Assembly: GCA_009829735.1 (NCBI GenBank)
Contig: CM020618.1
Location: forward strand, 28,496,894 to 28,560,893
From: Pyropia yezoensis
Taxonomy: Eukaryota; Rhodophyta; Bangiophyceae; Bangiales; Bangiaceae
Direction: 5' to 3'
DNA: 64,000 nucleotides
Shown here piece by piece: positions 52,001 through 63,091 of the stretch. A program made the position numbers and the translations under genes. The notes below the pieces were generated by a model that saw only the letters and a list, made by a program, of their open reading frames with translations, did no database searches and had not been told where the DNA came from. The number at the start of each line of letters is the position of its first letter. The first letter of the stretch is position 1.

Positions 52001-53200
52001 GACCATACGGATGGCGCGACCGCCACAGCCGCCGCGGTCGGAGTCGTCACCGTCGACGGGGATGGCGCCACTGACGCTGCCGCCGCCGTGGCAGGCACCA
52101 GAGAGGCAGGTTCCTTCCTCGGCGGCAGTAACGACAGCGGTGGCGGTGGCTCGGCCGGCGCGACAGTCAAGTCCATGCCCACCATGGGCATCCGCGCGCA
52201 GTAGCTAAAGCCATATTAGCCGCTCCCCTCCCGCCGCCCAGCCGGCCACGCGCCACACTCAGGCGGCGGCTATCACCCCCCACCCTCACTCACTCGCCCC
52301 TGGACTCCCACCAAGCTCAGGCTATCCCGCCGCGCCACGGACGACAGCGCCGCGACCGACCCGCAGCGGCCCGACGCCGACGCGTAGCGGCTGCAAGACA
52401 CTGGTGGCGTGCCTCCGCCACAGGTGTCTTGCGCCTCCCTCACCTGCCACCTCCGCGGAGGGTGTCGGTGGCGGCCTGACGGCCGCCGCTGCTGCCGCCC
52501 GCAGCCGCCCGCCGCGACCGCCCCGCCGCCGCCGCCGACGACGACGACGTCGCCGCGCTGGCCGACCGCCACAGACGAGCCGCTGAGCGTGCCGCGGCGG
52601 GCCGGAAGGAAGAGCGACGATGCCGCGGCCGTCGTGGCCCGCGCCGGCGACCACCGGGCCGTCGCCGCCGCTGATGATGGAGCCGCCGTCACGGGGGCGC
52701 CGACGCCAAAGAGCCCCAAACAGCGGGCAGGCGACGGTGCCGCTGCGGCCGCACACAGCGCCGTTTCCCCAGCGCCGATGGCCGGGTCGGCGGGAAGGGC
52801 GGCACAGGGGCGCCGAACGGAATTTGGAGGTGGGGGCGGTCGTAGCCAGCGGCCGCCGCCGGTGCCTCGCCGCCGAAGATGCGGTCCGGGGGGCGGCGGC
52901 GGCGACACCAGTGGTGGTGGGGGGACCGACAACAAGGGATTGCCCCTCCCCCTGCCCAACAGCCCCCCCCCCTTCCACAAACACCACAAGCAGCTGCCCC
53001 TCTGCTAAGCTCCACCACATAAGCAGGGCAATCACTGTGGTAAGGCGAGGGGGGGGAGAGTGGGTATCGAATAGAGTCAAGGAGCAGAGCGGAAGCCAAA
53101 GGGTGGACAGGCTCGTCAGACAGTGAACACGACGCATAGCTCACCATCCACTTCAACCCCCCGAGCCCCTCGAACCACTCTCCAACACAGGCGTCATCGT
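49081..53200. other. GC-rich low-complexity region, coding content unresolved
   Basis: Long frames are open on both strands and in several frames at once (for example + 49195-50187, - 51872-51024, + 52409-53008), which is what very GC-rich DNA gives by chance. Gly/Ala/Pro/Arg-rich translations without motifs prevent a choice. Genes for disordered proteins may exist here. It includes the 16-bp array at 51106-51200. Confidence 0.4.
51106..51200 (+). repeat. 16-bp tandem repeat, six copies
   Basis: The unit CGCGACGCGGGCCGCT is repeated five times exactly from 51121 to 51200, preceded by one unit lacking a G (51106-51120). The array is pure GC apart from single A and T positions and has no spacers. 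Confidence 0.95.
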
Positions 53201-54148
53201 CAAACGTACCAATGACCCTATGCTGGCTAGAACACGTCCGTCTCATCCCGGGAAAACGCAGACAGAGAAGAACGCAGGAAGGCGTGGGAACAGGGGGGGA
53301 TGGCAGGCACGCTGGCGGGCGGGTTTCATCCGGGGAGAGGGCCTCTGCCCAATGTCTGCTGCAGCTGCATGACGCGCCAAACGCCCTCGTAGCGCAGCTC
53401 CTCGACCCCCCACCCATGGACAGCCCCGCACCGCGTGGACCACCTACACGGCAGTGTCTCAAAGTTGCGAAGAGAATTAAAAGAAATGCGTGAAGGGAGG
53501 CTTTGACAGCGTGTTGACACCAGCCTGATACAATTACCTCACTAGATATGTAGCCCCACTTCGCCCGTCCGGGCACCTCGACGCTGTACTGAAGTTAAAG
53601 CGTGTCAATTTATGACCACAAGAACGGCACGGTGTTGCACAGCAGCGGGCGTAGGTCTCAGCCTCGCTCGCACCCCTCCTCCCGCATGCCCCTCTGCGTC
53701 GGTTGGCGAAAGCGGGTGTTCGTGCGACTTGGCCAGCGTGCTGCGTGCATCGGTGGTGGCAGCCTGTGCTGCGCCGGCTACTGCGGTTGTCGGTGCGTAG
53801 GGGACCTGTCTTGGCCGGCGGCGGTCGTCGGGTGGCATACTCGGCGTACGAAGAGGGAGGGTGGGCGCCGTCCACGGGGTCGTGCTGTTGGGAACTGGGT
53901 GGTGGGCGGCTCGACCTGGCTGGGTTCCCGTGCATTGCGGCTGCGTGGGCCGTGGCGGGGACGGCGTGGCATTGTCTTCTTTTTGGACTTCTTGCGGTGT
54001 TTTCTGGCTATCGTGTTTTCAAGAGCCAACACCCTTCCCGGTCGGGCGTCTTCTTGCTCTGCTGTCTTCCTGCGCCCCCGTCGCTGCATTTTTGCACACC
54101 CTGCTTCCCACCCCCCCTCCCCCCCCTCGCCCCCCCCCGTCCATCACT
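53201..54148. other. Upstream region of the UBC6-like gene
   Basis: No gene is visible. GC is moderate up to about 53600 and the last 200 bases are pyrimidine-rich (CTTCTTGCTCTGCTGTCTTCC and C-runs), as also seen before the V-ATPase c start. Confidence 0.4.
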
Positions 54149-55072
54149 ATGGCCTCCCCTATGTGCATGGCGCGCTTGCGCAAGGAGTACCGCACCCTCT
54201 CCCGGGAGCCCCCACCACACATCACTGCCCGGCCTGTGCCGTCCAACATTCTTCGCTGGCTATTTGTCATTGAGGGCCCGCCCGGCACGCCGTACGCTGG
54301 TGGCATCTACGTTGGGCGCCTCGAGTTCCCCAAGGACTACCCCTTCCACCCCCCCACTCTGTACATGCACACCCCGTCTGGCCGGTTCGAGACGGGTGTG
54401 TCGGTGTGCATGAGCATGACGAGCGCGCACGTAGAGAGCTGGAACCCCATTTGGGGGCTTTCCACCATCTTATCGGGCTTCCTCTCGTTTATGACGTCGG
54501 ACGAGATGACGGCGGGGGCCATTCGCTCGTCGGATGCGGACAAGGCACGGCTGGCACGTAAGACCCACGCGTTCAACCGCAAGGACAAGACGTTCCGGGA
54601 GCTCTTTCCTGAATTCGTTCGCTCGGACGGGGGTGCGGATCCGGTCTCTGCGGCAGAGGGGGAGAACACAGCCGCGCCTGCGGGGACATCTGGCTCGCAG
54701 GCGTCCCCGCCGTCACCGCCGGGGGGGGCCTCGGCTAGCGCTCCCGCGCCGATCGGCGGCGCGGCTGCCCCGGCGGCTGCTGCTACGGCCGCGGCCGCCG
54801 TGCCCGCCACACTTGCGGGTTCTAGCACTGCGGGCGGCGCTGCCGCTGCCGCGCCAGCACCGGCACCTGGCAGGGGTGCCGCCCACCCGGCTGGCCTTGG
54901 TGCTCGGGCGGGTCGCGGCGGTGGGGGGGCGGCCGTGGCGGTCGCTGCGACTGGAGTTGCGCAGGCCCATCACTCGCCGGCGGCCAATGGGGAGAGCCCG
55001 CTCGCACTGGTGGGCTGGTTGACCGTCCTTGTGGCGATCATTACGGTGACGTATAAGATGATTTTGGCCTGA
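54149..55072 (+). CDS. Tail-anchored ER ubiquitin-conjugating enzyme E2, UBC6/UBE2J type
   Basis: The intronless frame of 307 residues starts at ATG 54149 (context CACTATGG). The UBC fold occupies residues 1-160, with FVIEGPPGTPYAGGIYVG, the PFHPPTLYMHTPSGRF stretch and the catalytic Cys87 in GVSVCMSM, followed by WNPIWGLSTILSGFLSFM. UBC6/UBE2J enzymes lack the usual HPN tripeptide and instead have TPxGRF before the Cys, as here; yeast Ubc6 also uses Cys87. After an Ala/Pro-rich linker a single hydrophobic helix ends the protein (LALVGWLTVLVAIITVTYKM), which fits tail anchoring in the ER membrane. Such enzymes ubiquitinate misfolded ER proteins for degradation, together with membrane E3 ligases. 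The family is clear; J1 versus J2 subtype is not decided. Confidence 0.93.
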   Translation: MASPMCMARLRKEYRTLSREPPPHITARPVPSNILRWLFVIEGPPGTPYAGGIYVGRLEFPKDYPFHPPTLYMHTPSGRFETGVSVCMSMTSAHVESWNPIWGLSTILSGFLSFMTSDEMTAGAIRSSDADKARLARKTHAFNRKDKTFRELFPEFVRSDGGADPVSAAEGENTAAPAGTSGSQASPPSPPGGASASAPAPIGGAAAPAAAATAAAAVPATLAGSSTAGGAAAAAPAPAPGRGAAHPAGLGARAGRGGGGAAVAVAATGVAQAHHSPAANGESPLALVGWLTVLVAIITVTYKMILA

Positions 55073-56013
55073 AGGGGGAGGGGGCGCGAGGGTGGACGCT
55101 TGCAGTGGGGGGGAGTACACCCCTTATACCTGCCAGCTGAGCTTGGGATGGTGGTCGGGAGCGTCCGAGGGTATGGGATAGGTGAGTGTCTACGCCCTGC
55201 TTTTCTCGCGCAGGCTTGTGGATTGTGGATTGTGTTGTTTTTTGGTTGTTACGGGTGTTGTTGTCCGTTGCTCCGTCTTGCTGCGCACTGCTGCTTTGTT
55301 TCCTCTTGTTGGCACCATCACCGGTGGGACCGAGCTGGTTTGCTTGTTTTCAAGATACCGCTGTCGCCATAGCGCAAGCGGAAAGGCGGGCGTTTGGCAT
55401 TCTTCAAAGAAGCCGGCGCCTTCCATGAAGCCGGATCAATGAAGCAGAGTAGAATGTTCTCTGGTGGTACCTTTCGCCAGTCAAGCTGCCCTATACACCT
55501 GGGGTGCCCCGTGACGAAGTGCGGTTGGGGCGTGCGCGTGAATGTAGCAGATGCAGCTCTGGCGCTGCGACCCCGAAAGCGCAGAAAACCTTCGCTCCCG
55601 GGTCCGACGTGACGCGCAGCCTTGGAAGTTTTCCCGCCACCACACGTGCATTTGGCCACGGGATTGGCGTTGTGCCGTGCACGTTGACTGACCGGTGCAA
55701 TTGATGAGAAACCTTCAAAATTCACAAGCCACCTGAATTATTCCACAACTCGATTGACCAACGAGAAAAAAGGACAGAGCGCGCGGGGTGCCTGCGCGGA
55801 GCTCGCAGCAGCAGCGTCAGCGACGTTAACCGGACTGCTGCTGCTGCATACAAATACGACAGCCGTACTACGGGAACAGGAGTGCGGGCGATACCCCGTG
55901 AGCCCGTAGCGCCTCCCCTGGCTCTTTTCTGCCCCCTGCCTCCCTTCCTTTCACTCACCAACCGGCGTGCACCTGCTGTCGTGCACGCTGCCTGGCGCGC
56001 CCGTTGCGGCGCC
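55073..56013. other. Intergenic, no gene seen
   Basis: This is the 3' flank of the E2 gene and the upstream region of the WD40 gene. It is T-rich around 55200-55350. A pyrimidine-rich tract (CTGCCTCCCTTCCTTTCACTC) lies about 60-80 bp upstream of the WD40 ATG. Confidence 0.4.
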
Positions 56014-59000
56014 ATGGATTGCGTCGCGGCCGCCGCCATGCCCGCCGCCGTGGACGTGGACGACGCCCTCTCCAGTGGCGTCGTTGTCAATGGCCGCAAG
56101 CTGGCTGCACAACAGCGTCTTGCCGCCGCCGCCGCTGCTGCCGCCGCCGCCACCGCCGCCCGGGCGCCCCCGAAGCCAACCGCTGCCGCCGCTTCCGCCT
56201 CGACGGGTACGCCAGGGGAGGGCGGCGCCCCCCCCGATGGTCCACCACCACCATTCCCCTCACTCGCCGTCGATGGAGCCGCTGCGGCGTCTAACGGGGC
56301 GGACCGCGCTGATGGTGGCGACTATGCCGACGGCGCTGGCGCAGAGTCAGGCGCCGCCGTCACGTCGTCAGCTGCGGGGAGTGGTGCGGCCGCCATTTCG
56401 GCAGCGGCCGCCGCCGCGGCCGTGGCGGCCCGTGCCAGGGGTTCCCAGCGGGTGTCCGCCCCGCGCTCCCGCCTGGCCAGTCGACTGGTCTTCAACGCTT
56501 CGGAGCCGACCGTCAAGAAGGAGATCCTGTCCATTATTGCACAGTACCTGCGCGATGAGGGCTTTGCCTCTGCGTCTGCCTCCATTGCCATTCACGCTGG
56601 CGTCAAAGCGGCTATGGCAGCAGCGACACGGGCAGACATACGTCGCATGCGGGGAGCTATTCTTGACGGCGACTGGGCCACGGTGGAGAGCCTGTGCGGC
56701 TCTGAGGTATTTAAGACCGTCAAACCCTTCCACTATGCTGTTGGCCGCCAGCAATATCTCGAGCTGATTGACGGGCACGAGTTCCAAAAGGCGTTTGCAC
56801 TGCTGACGAAGCGGCTCAAGCCGCTCGAATCGTACCGTTTCCGCATGGACGAATTTCGGGACCTGTGCTACCTGCTGACGTGCAAGAGCGTTACCGACGC
56901 GTGCTCATTCCGAGACTGGAACGGGGTGGCCGCCTACCGGGAACGTCTTGTGGAGCAGTTCGCCCATCTTCTCACCGTTGACGCCGCAGACGAGGAGGAA
57001 GGGGCGGGCGGACCAGGGGGAGGGGGTGGTGGGCCACCCCACCCGCCTCGCCATGGAGCGGCGTTGGCTGCGGAACCCAATGGCGCTGCCGTCCCACCTG
57101 CATCCGCAGCAGCGGTCGCCGCTGCCCCATCTGGGCCGCCAGGAAGACCGTCGCGTACGCCAGCTTCGCTGCTCGAACAAGTGCCCCCCCACCATCTGGT
57201 GCACCTGTTGACACAGGCTCTTGAGCACCAGGTTTCTTCCTCTCGGTACCAGCCGGCGGTGCCGCCGCGAATTGGGTCCATCCTCTCCGAGTACGAGTGC
57301 TTTGTTGTGCCCAACGTGCAGCGGCACGCCATGGTCGGCCACACAGGCAACGTTAAGTGTACGGTTTTTGTAGGGGACGAAGGGCTGGAGCTTGCGTCTG
57401 GCTCCTCTGACAACACGGTGGCCCTTTGGGAGACGTACAGCGGTGCCCGCATTGGGGTGCTGACTGGCCACACATCGCGGGTGTGGGATGTGGCCGCCTC
57501 CCGCAATGGTGGCATGCTTGCGAGTGCGTCGGGTGACGGGACTGTGCGGCTGTGGAATAGGGGGGGGGCTGATGGTTCCACTGGAGGGTCGGTTCCTTGT
57601 GGCTCTCCGAGGGAGCCAGAAGGGGTCCTCGGTCTCGCAGAGAAAGTCGGGGACGTATCCTCGGGCGACACGGGCCGAGGTGCTATGTTTTACTTCAAGT
57701 CGGTGCTGTTGGGCCACCGCGGGGACGTCTACGCGGTGCAGCTGCATCCCAACGGGCGGCACGTCGTCACAGCTGGCTACGACAAGGTAAGTGGCAGCTT
57801 TTGGGCGACGACTGTTGTTGGGGCTACCCGGGCAGGACGCGGTTGGGGCTGTGTCTGCTGCTTTATCTGCTGTCGATACCTTGCCGTGCCGATAGTGAGA
57901 GCATCCGTTTTTAGGGGGCGCGCTTTTTGGCTGGCTGCCCCCCTGGTTTGTATGCTGAATGGCCTGACTGACGCCCGGATTGTTGCCTCCCACGCGGTCG
58001 CCTTTTGCTCGATTACTTCTTCTGTATCTTCTGCATACCCTGCTTCCCTTTCCCTGTTTCAGACGGTACGGCTGTTTGACGTTGAGACCAACCAAGAGAT
58101 CCGGTCGTTCCGCGGCCACAACTCATCGGTGGCCACCATAGCGTTCAAGCCGAACAGCAACGTGGTGTTCACGGGCAGTAAGGATTCGACAATCAAGTGC
58201 TGGGACATGACGTCGGGGCGTTGCACCAAGACCTTCAGCAGCCATCTGGGTGAGGTACGTACCGCGGCCGCTGGGTGAGGCTTGTGTGCATCTGCTCCGC
58301 GTTGTGGGTCTGCAATGATCATGCGAGTCTTTGATTTTTTTTATGTGCGTGAGGATAACTGACTCGATTGTTCTGATGTTCGCTGCCTCTGTCTCTCTCG
58401 TTCATCTCAAGCAGGTCACGTCAGTCGATGTTAACAGCGCTGGGACGAGTATGCTATCGAGTTCCAAGGACAATTCGAACAGGTTGTGGGACTTGCGGCT
58501 GGGCAAGCCGTTGCGGCGCTTCAAAGGTCACCAGAACACGAGCAAGAATTTCATTCGCTCGGCGTTTGGGCCGAACGAGAGGTACGCTTTCTGCGCGGAC
58601 GAGGTCCTGGCTTTTGGCCTGAAGAGTCGCTCCCATTCTAGGACGAGTCGCTGTTCTTTTCCGTGTTGCTTGCTGGTGTTTGCCTGGGCGCGCGTTTCTT
58701 CTCTTTGCTGCGTACTCACCTTTTTTATTGTGTTGACCTTTGTTTGCCCTCGTGCCTTTCTTCGTCCCCTTGCATCCATGCCGCTCCTTTTCGTTCGTTT
58801 CTGGTTTCATGAGGACTCTTGCAGCCTGGTCGTTGGCGGCTCCGAAGACGGTCTACTCTACATCTGGGACGTGGACACCAGTTGTGTCGTCCAGAAGCTG
58901 GGCCCATGTTCTGGGGCGGTTTATGCCGCGAAGTGGAACCCATACCAGAGCCTGTTGGCGTCCTGTGGACACGACGGCGTCGTCCGGACCTGGTGGTACG

Positions 59001-59059
59001 ACGACAGCCCTTCGGGCGCGGCCAGGGGCCACTCCCCTGGTGGAGGCAGTATTGTATAG
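56014..59059 (+). CDS. LisH-CTLH-WD40 repeat protein (four exons)
   Basis: Exons are 56014-57786, 58063-58254, 58415-58581 and 58825-59059, with GT-AG borders and phases 0, 0 and 2 joining to one frame of 788 residues. After an Ala-rich N-terminus comes a LisH motif (about residues 165-195, EILSIIAQYLRDEGFASASA). A CTLH-like helical region follows (DGDWATVESLCG, QYLELIDGHEFQKAFALLTK), which usually mediates dimerisation. A Pro/Ala linker leads to a beta-propeller starting near residue 440. Blades show GH...WD/WE endings such as ASGSSDNTVALWE, VTAGYDKTVRLFD, FTGSKDSTIKCWD, LSSSKDNSNRLWD and GGSEDGLLYIWD. The layout is like WDR26 or SMU1 relatives (scaffolds of ubiquitin ligase or splicing complexes), but I cannot assign an orthologue. 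The last blade may be incomplete, and the acceptor of exon 3 could be three bases earlier. Confidence 0.88.
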
Positions 59060-59476
59060 CAAGAGACTTCGGCTGATCCCCGTTTTTCGTATCGAAGAGC
59101 CCAGACGAAAGCTCACGGAGTCCCATTTTCGCATGCCAGCCTCACTCGGCAGTTGGAAGGCAGTTATAGGAACGTGCTCAGGGCGGCTGAGAAGCGAAGG
59201 CTTCTGAGCGTTTGCGAAAGGCGCCGCAGCAGGCGCACGATGGACTGGACACGAGCCGATAGCAAGCAAGTTTGTGGCGTGATGTGGTACGCCCACAAAC
59301 AATCTCTGGCGGACGAGGCGGGCGAACCCTCGCACATACAGCCGGGGAGCAAAAACAACAAAAACAAAAACGAGAAGAGCACAAAAAGTGGAGATGAGGG
59401 GTGGGGGGGCAGCACACAGTGGCCGGCCAGGCATGCAATCCCAGTCAGCGCCCCCCCCCAGCCCCGCCCGTCGCCC
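59060..59476. other. Intergenic between converging genes
   Basis: No gene is seen between the stop of the WD40 gene (+) and the stop of the small gene on the opposite strand. There is an A-rich stretch at 59345-59385. Confidence 0.4.
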
Positions 59477-60044
59477 CTACATGTACACAAGTCGCACGTA
59501 GTCGATACCCTTGACCACCAGTGGCGCCAGCAAGTGCTGCCCCACGAGACGGAAAGCCTCTGCACGGGGGGCAATCCAGTGTCAACAGGCCAAGGAGAGC
59601 AGCTAAGAACAGAACAAATAACGTCAGCACTCGCTGGTCTGGTGGACAGGCACCCATTCATCTCCATGGCAGTGTCCCAGGATGGCACCCTCCCCACACA
59701 GCATGAGCACAGAGATTAAAAAGCATCCGAATCAACCCCATAAATGGAAAGGCGGAGGGTCTACCGCAGCAGTAGAGGCCAAAGGCAACCAACGCACTTC
59801 TCAACTCGGCCCTGCTTGCCGCGTACAGCGCGACAACGCCGTCAGGAGCGTCGTCGTCGTCGCCATTATTGTTCACAGCCGCCGCAAAGAGGCCCATCCC
59901 CTCTGCCTCGGCTGCCGTCTGGGGCGGCGGCGGCAGCGGCGCGTCCACGTCCGGCGCCCGGGCGGCGCCGGCGAGCGACACGAGCACCGCCGACGCGAGC
60001 GTGCCGCCGAGCACCACCGTCGTCCGCAGCGTATCGCGGCGCAT
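59477..60044 (-). CDS. Small membrane-associated hypothetical protein (two exons)
   Basis: Exon 1 (60044-59765) starts at ATG. A 205-bp intron with GTAGAC donor and TGCAG acceptor leads to exon 2 (59559-59477, TAG). The joined frame has 120 residues, phase 1. The N-terminus is basic then hydrophobic (LRTTVVLGGTLASAVLVSLA), a possible mitochondrial presequence or signal anchor. An acidic NNNGDDDD stretch follows, then a hydrophobic C-terminal half (LRSALVAFGLYC, then LVGQHLLAPLVVKGIDYVRL). I do not recognise a family. The splice model is supported only by consensus sites and by the well-formed end of exon 2. Confidence 0.5.
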
Positions 60045-60613
60045 GACAGCAGCAGTAGGGAGAACAAAGGAAGGACGGAGGGAAAGAGGAGCGGTTGTTG
60101 CGTCACAGCTACGGCGTCCTTGAGTACAGTCGACTTCCGTGGCGCGCGGGTCGGTCTATTCGAAAGCCAGCCGATGCCACGCAGGCGTGTGCTGCAGTGG
60201 CGATCTTCTTGCCATCACGGGCACGTGGCAACTTTTACAATTGAATATTATATTTATTATTTTCGTCAATGGACTCACGTTGGAAAATGGAACTAATTCA
60301 TTATCCACGTGGCGAAAGTTCTGACAGCAGCCGTCAGAGAAAGGCTTGGTATCGCCGGTCGGCAACGGGGAGTAGAGGCAAACGACCAACCGCGTCAGCC
60401 TCCCTCTGCCCCCCCCACCCCCCACCCCCCCTCCTCTCTACTCCCTCCCCCCCATCCTACCTCTGTCTGGCCTCGCCACCCCTCTGTCGTTTCATTGTAC
60501 CCGTCGGACCTGGTACGGACCCTTTTCCATTGCCATTGCCCTCTGAAAGGCCCCCCCCGGCTGCCTGCGCCTCGCGGCGGGCGGGTCTGCCCGCCGACGG
60601 CCACCGCGTGGCC
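60045..60613. promoter_or_regulatory. Shared upstream region of divergent genes
   Basis: This stretch separates the ATG of the small gene (-) from that of the cis-prenyltransferase gene (+). It contains a clear AT-rich island, 60236-60275 (TATTATATTTATTATTTTCG), unusual in this GC-rich DNA and a candidate core-promoter or TATA-like region. Confidence 0.4.
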
Positions 60614-62465
60614 ATGGCTGTCTCGGCGGCGTCGGCCGCCGCCACCGCCGCCGCAGCGGTGGCGGCCGAGTCGGCCGCCACCCTGCTACGGGCGTCCCCC
60701 CTGATGCTCCCCCCCCTCCCGCTGCTCCCCCTGCCCCCGCTGGCCGTGTCGCTCGCCACCGCCGCCGCTGCCGCCGCCACCACCGCCGCCGCCGTCGCCG
60801 CCCCCGCCGCCCGCCTCGTCGGCACTGCCGCGGGCCTTGTCGCGGCGGCGGCCGCCGCTTCGCGCGTCGCTGCCGCGGCGGCCGCCACGCCCGCCGTCCA
60901 GTCGGCGGCGCTAGCGGCGGTCGCCGCGGCGGGGGACATCCCTCCGCACGTGGCGCTCATCATGGACGGCAACCGCCGGTGGGCGCGTGCGTCGGCGCTC
61001 GACGCGGTGGCGGGCTACCCGGCGGGCTCAGATGTGCTGCTCGACACCCTCCGCAGCTGCCTCGCGCTGGGCGTGGCCACCGTCACCGTCTATGCGTTTT
61101 CTATTGAGAACTTTAAGCGGCCACCCGCTGAGGTGAACCGCATCATGGAGCTTGCCACGCAGATGCTCACCGAGATGCTGTCGCACAGGTGCGTCTGTGA
61201 GGGGGGGAGGGGAGGGGGGAGGCCGGAGTAGGGGCGTTTGGGAGGGGGAAGGGGGGAGTTGTTCGCTCACCTTCGTGGGGCTTCTTGCTCGTACTCCTTG
61301 GCTTGTGGCCAGCCTATTGGCGTCGTGGCCGGGCGTTGCTTGGAGGGTGGGGGGGCAGGGGCGGTTCCTTGGCCGCGGACCTCTCTGGTGTTCCGCCTGG
61401 CAAGTGTACCCTCGGGGGCAGGACGGTGGGTGCGCGCGTCAGGTGTGGCCGCGGTTCGTCCCCGAGCCGCGGGGTGGGAGCCAGGCAGGCGACCCCTCGG
61501 GCCGCCCCTGGCGTGGAGCCCATGGCTGTGTCCATTTTTGTTGGCCCTCGCGCGGTATCGCTGACGCGCGTCGCTTCGCTTCGGCGACTCTGGTTGACCC
61601 GTCCGCCCCCCATCCCCTTCTCCGTGTCTGTGTGTCATGGCGCACTTCGCCCCCCCCCCCTCCCTCTTTCCCCAGCTCTCTTATCAGCGCCAACCGTATC
61701 CGGGTGCGGATCCTAGGCGACCGGTCGCTGCTCCCCCTCCCCCTGCGCGCAGCCGCGGCCCGCGCCGAGGTGGCCACCCGCGGCCACGACGGCCCCACCC
61801 TCAACATCGCCTTTGCCTACACCTCCCGCCACGAGATGGCCGCGGCGGTGGCGACGCTGGTCGCCGCAGCCGACGACGGCCGCATCCCGGCAGACGCCAT
61901 TACGCCCGCGGCGGTGGAGGCGTGCCTCTTCACGGGGCCCGCGTACGGGGGGGGTGGGGGTGCTGGGGATGGTGAGGGGGAGGAAGAGCAAGGCGCGCCG
62001 CCGCCACCGGCGCGCGGCGGCGCAGTGGACCTGCTCGTCCGCACCAGCGGGGAGCGGCGGCTGTCGGACTTTTTGTGCTGGCAGGGGGGGGGGGCGCGCC
62101 TCGCCTTTCGGCCCGTCCTGTGGCCTGACTTTTCTGCGTGGGAGCTCCTGCGGGTGGTCCTTGCCTACCAGGCCGCCGCTCGCGCACGGCGGCGCAACGA
62201 GCGACGGGTCGCCGTCGCTGCTGCTGCCGGGGCCGCCGCTGGAACTTCCGGCACCGCTTCAGTCGTTCAGGGGGCGGGCAGGAAGTTGGAGTCGAGCGCG
62301 GCAGCGGCGGGGGCAGGGGGGACGCCCGCCGGCGGCGGCGCGCCTGCAGCACCCCTTCACCCCGCCGTTGCCGCGCTCGTCGCGGACGTTTGCCGCCGCC
62401 ACTACGCCGCCGTGGATGTGGACGCGACGGCGGCAGCGGCGGCTGAAGAAGGGAGTGGTGGATGA
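60614..62465 (+). CDS. cis-prenyltransferase (dehydrodolichyl/undecaprenyl diphosphate synthase family, two exons)
   Basis: Exon 1 is 60614-61188 and exon 2 is 61676-62465, with a GTGCGT...CCCCAG intron in phase 2 and a 454-residue product. The enzyme adds isopentenyl units in cis to build dolichol or other polyprenol carriers. Region I has HVALIMDGNRRWA at about residues 113-125, with the catalytic Asp and the following DGNRRW intact. TVYAFSIENFKRP and then LGDRSLLP follow. Exon 2 carries TLNIAFAYTSRHEM and the region V signature DLLVRTSGERRLSDFLCWQ with the substrate-binding Arg residues, then FRPVLWPDFSAWELL. The first 100 residues are Ala/Leu-rich and may be a transit peptide or membrane anchor. 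A Gly/Glu-rich insert (about 61940-62010) precedes region V. The C-terminal tail is Ala/Gly-rich. Confidence 0.92.
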
Positions 62466-63091
62466 ACGCTATGGGTGGGCTGTGTGGGCTGTGGGGGTGC
62501 GGGCGGCGGCGGCGGCGGGGGGGGACCCGTAGGAAGTCTTTTGGTGGGGGGACGGCGGCGAACGGCGCATGTGCCGCTCATCAGTTGCGGGGGGGCGGGC
62601 GCGCCCTCGCGCGTTATTCACTTTCGTGCGTTTGTCGCGGTGGCTACCGACACGTCGACCGACGAGTATTAGCTGCTAGTGGGGCGCTTCCCGAGCGGAC
62701 GGTTCCCAGGCCCACAAGCGGTTGGCAGGCCCGTAAACGCACGAGCGGTGTGCCCCGGTCTCCCCCTGGACTCTACCTTGACTCGCGATGAGACGCACAG
62801 GTGGGGTAGAGGGAAATACGACAGCCGCAGCGCAAGGCAGAAGGAGACTGCTGTACGTACATGCATTCTGTACGTTCATACATATTGCGGTGCTCGTGAC
62901 AGAGGAACGGTTTGCGTCAGGCCGCCAGCGTCAGGCGGCTAGCGTCAGGCGGCTAGCGTCAGGTGGCCAGCGTCAGGCGGCCAGCGTCAGGCCGCCAGCG
63001 TCAGGGGTGGCGGAGAAGAAACCTCCGGGTCGGCGCCGCCACCCCCTTTCGCCCTTGGCAGGGCTCACGGACGATGATGCACTCGTAAGAT
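62466..63091. other. Intergenic with tandem repeat
   Basis: This is the 3' flank of the cis-prenyltransferase gene. No gene is seen. The 14-bp array lies at 62914-63005. Confidence 0.4.
62914..63005 (+). repeat. 14-bp tandem repeat, about 6.6 copies
   Basis: The unit GCGTCAGGCGGCCA varies at a few positions (CCGCCA, CGGCTA, TGGCCA). The core GCGTCAGG is invariant in all seven occurrences. Confidence 0.95.

Noticed and set aside
49195-53008. Several long frames on both strands as genes
   Set aside because: Very GC-rich DNA keeps several frames open by chance. The translations are low-complexity, mutually overlapping and without motifs.
53861-54148. N-terminal extension of the E2 protein
   Set aside because: The extension begins with a non-ATG codon and ends in a pyrimidine-rich leader. 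The UBC fold starts right after ATG 54149, and Cys87 then matches yeast Ubc6.
62914-63005. Possible CRISPR-like array
   Set aside because: The repeats follow each other directly without spacers, and the genome is eukaryotic. The same applies to 51106-51200.
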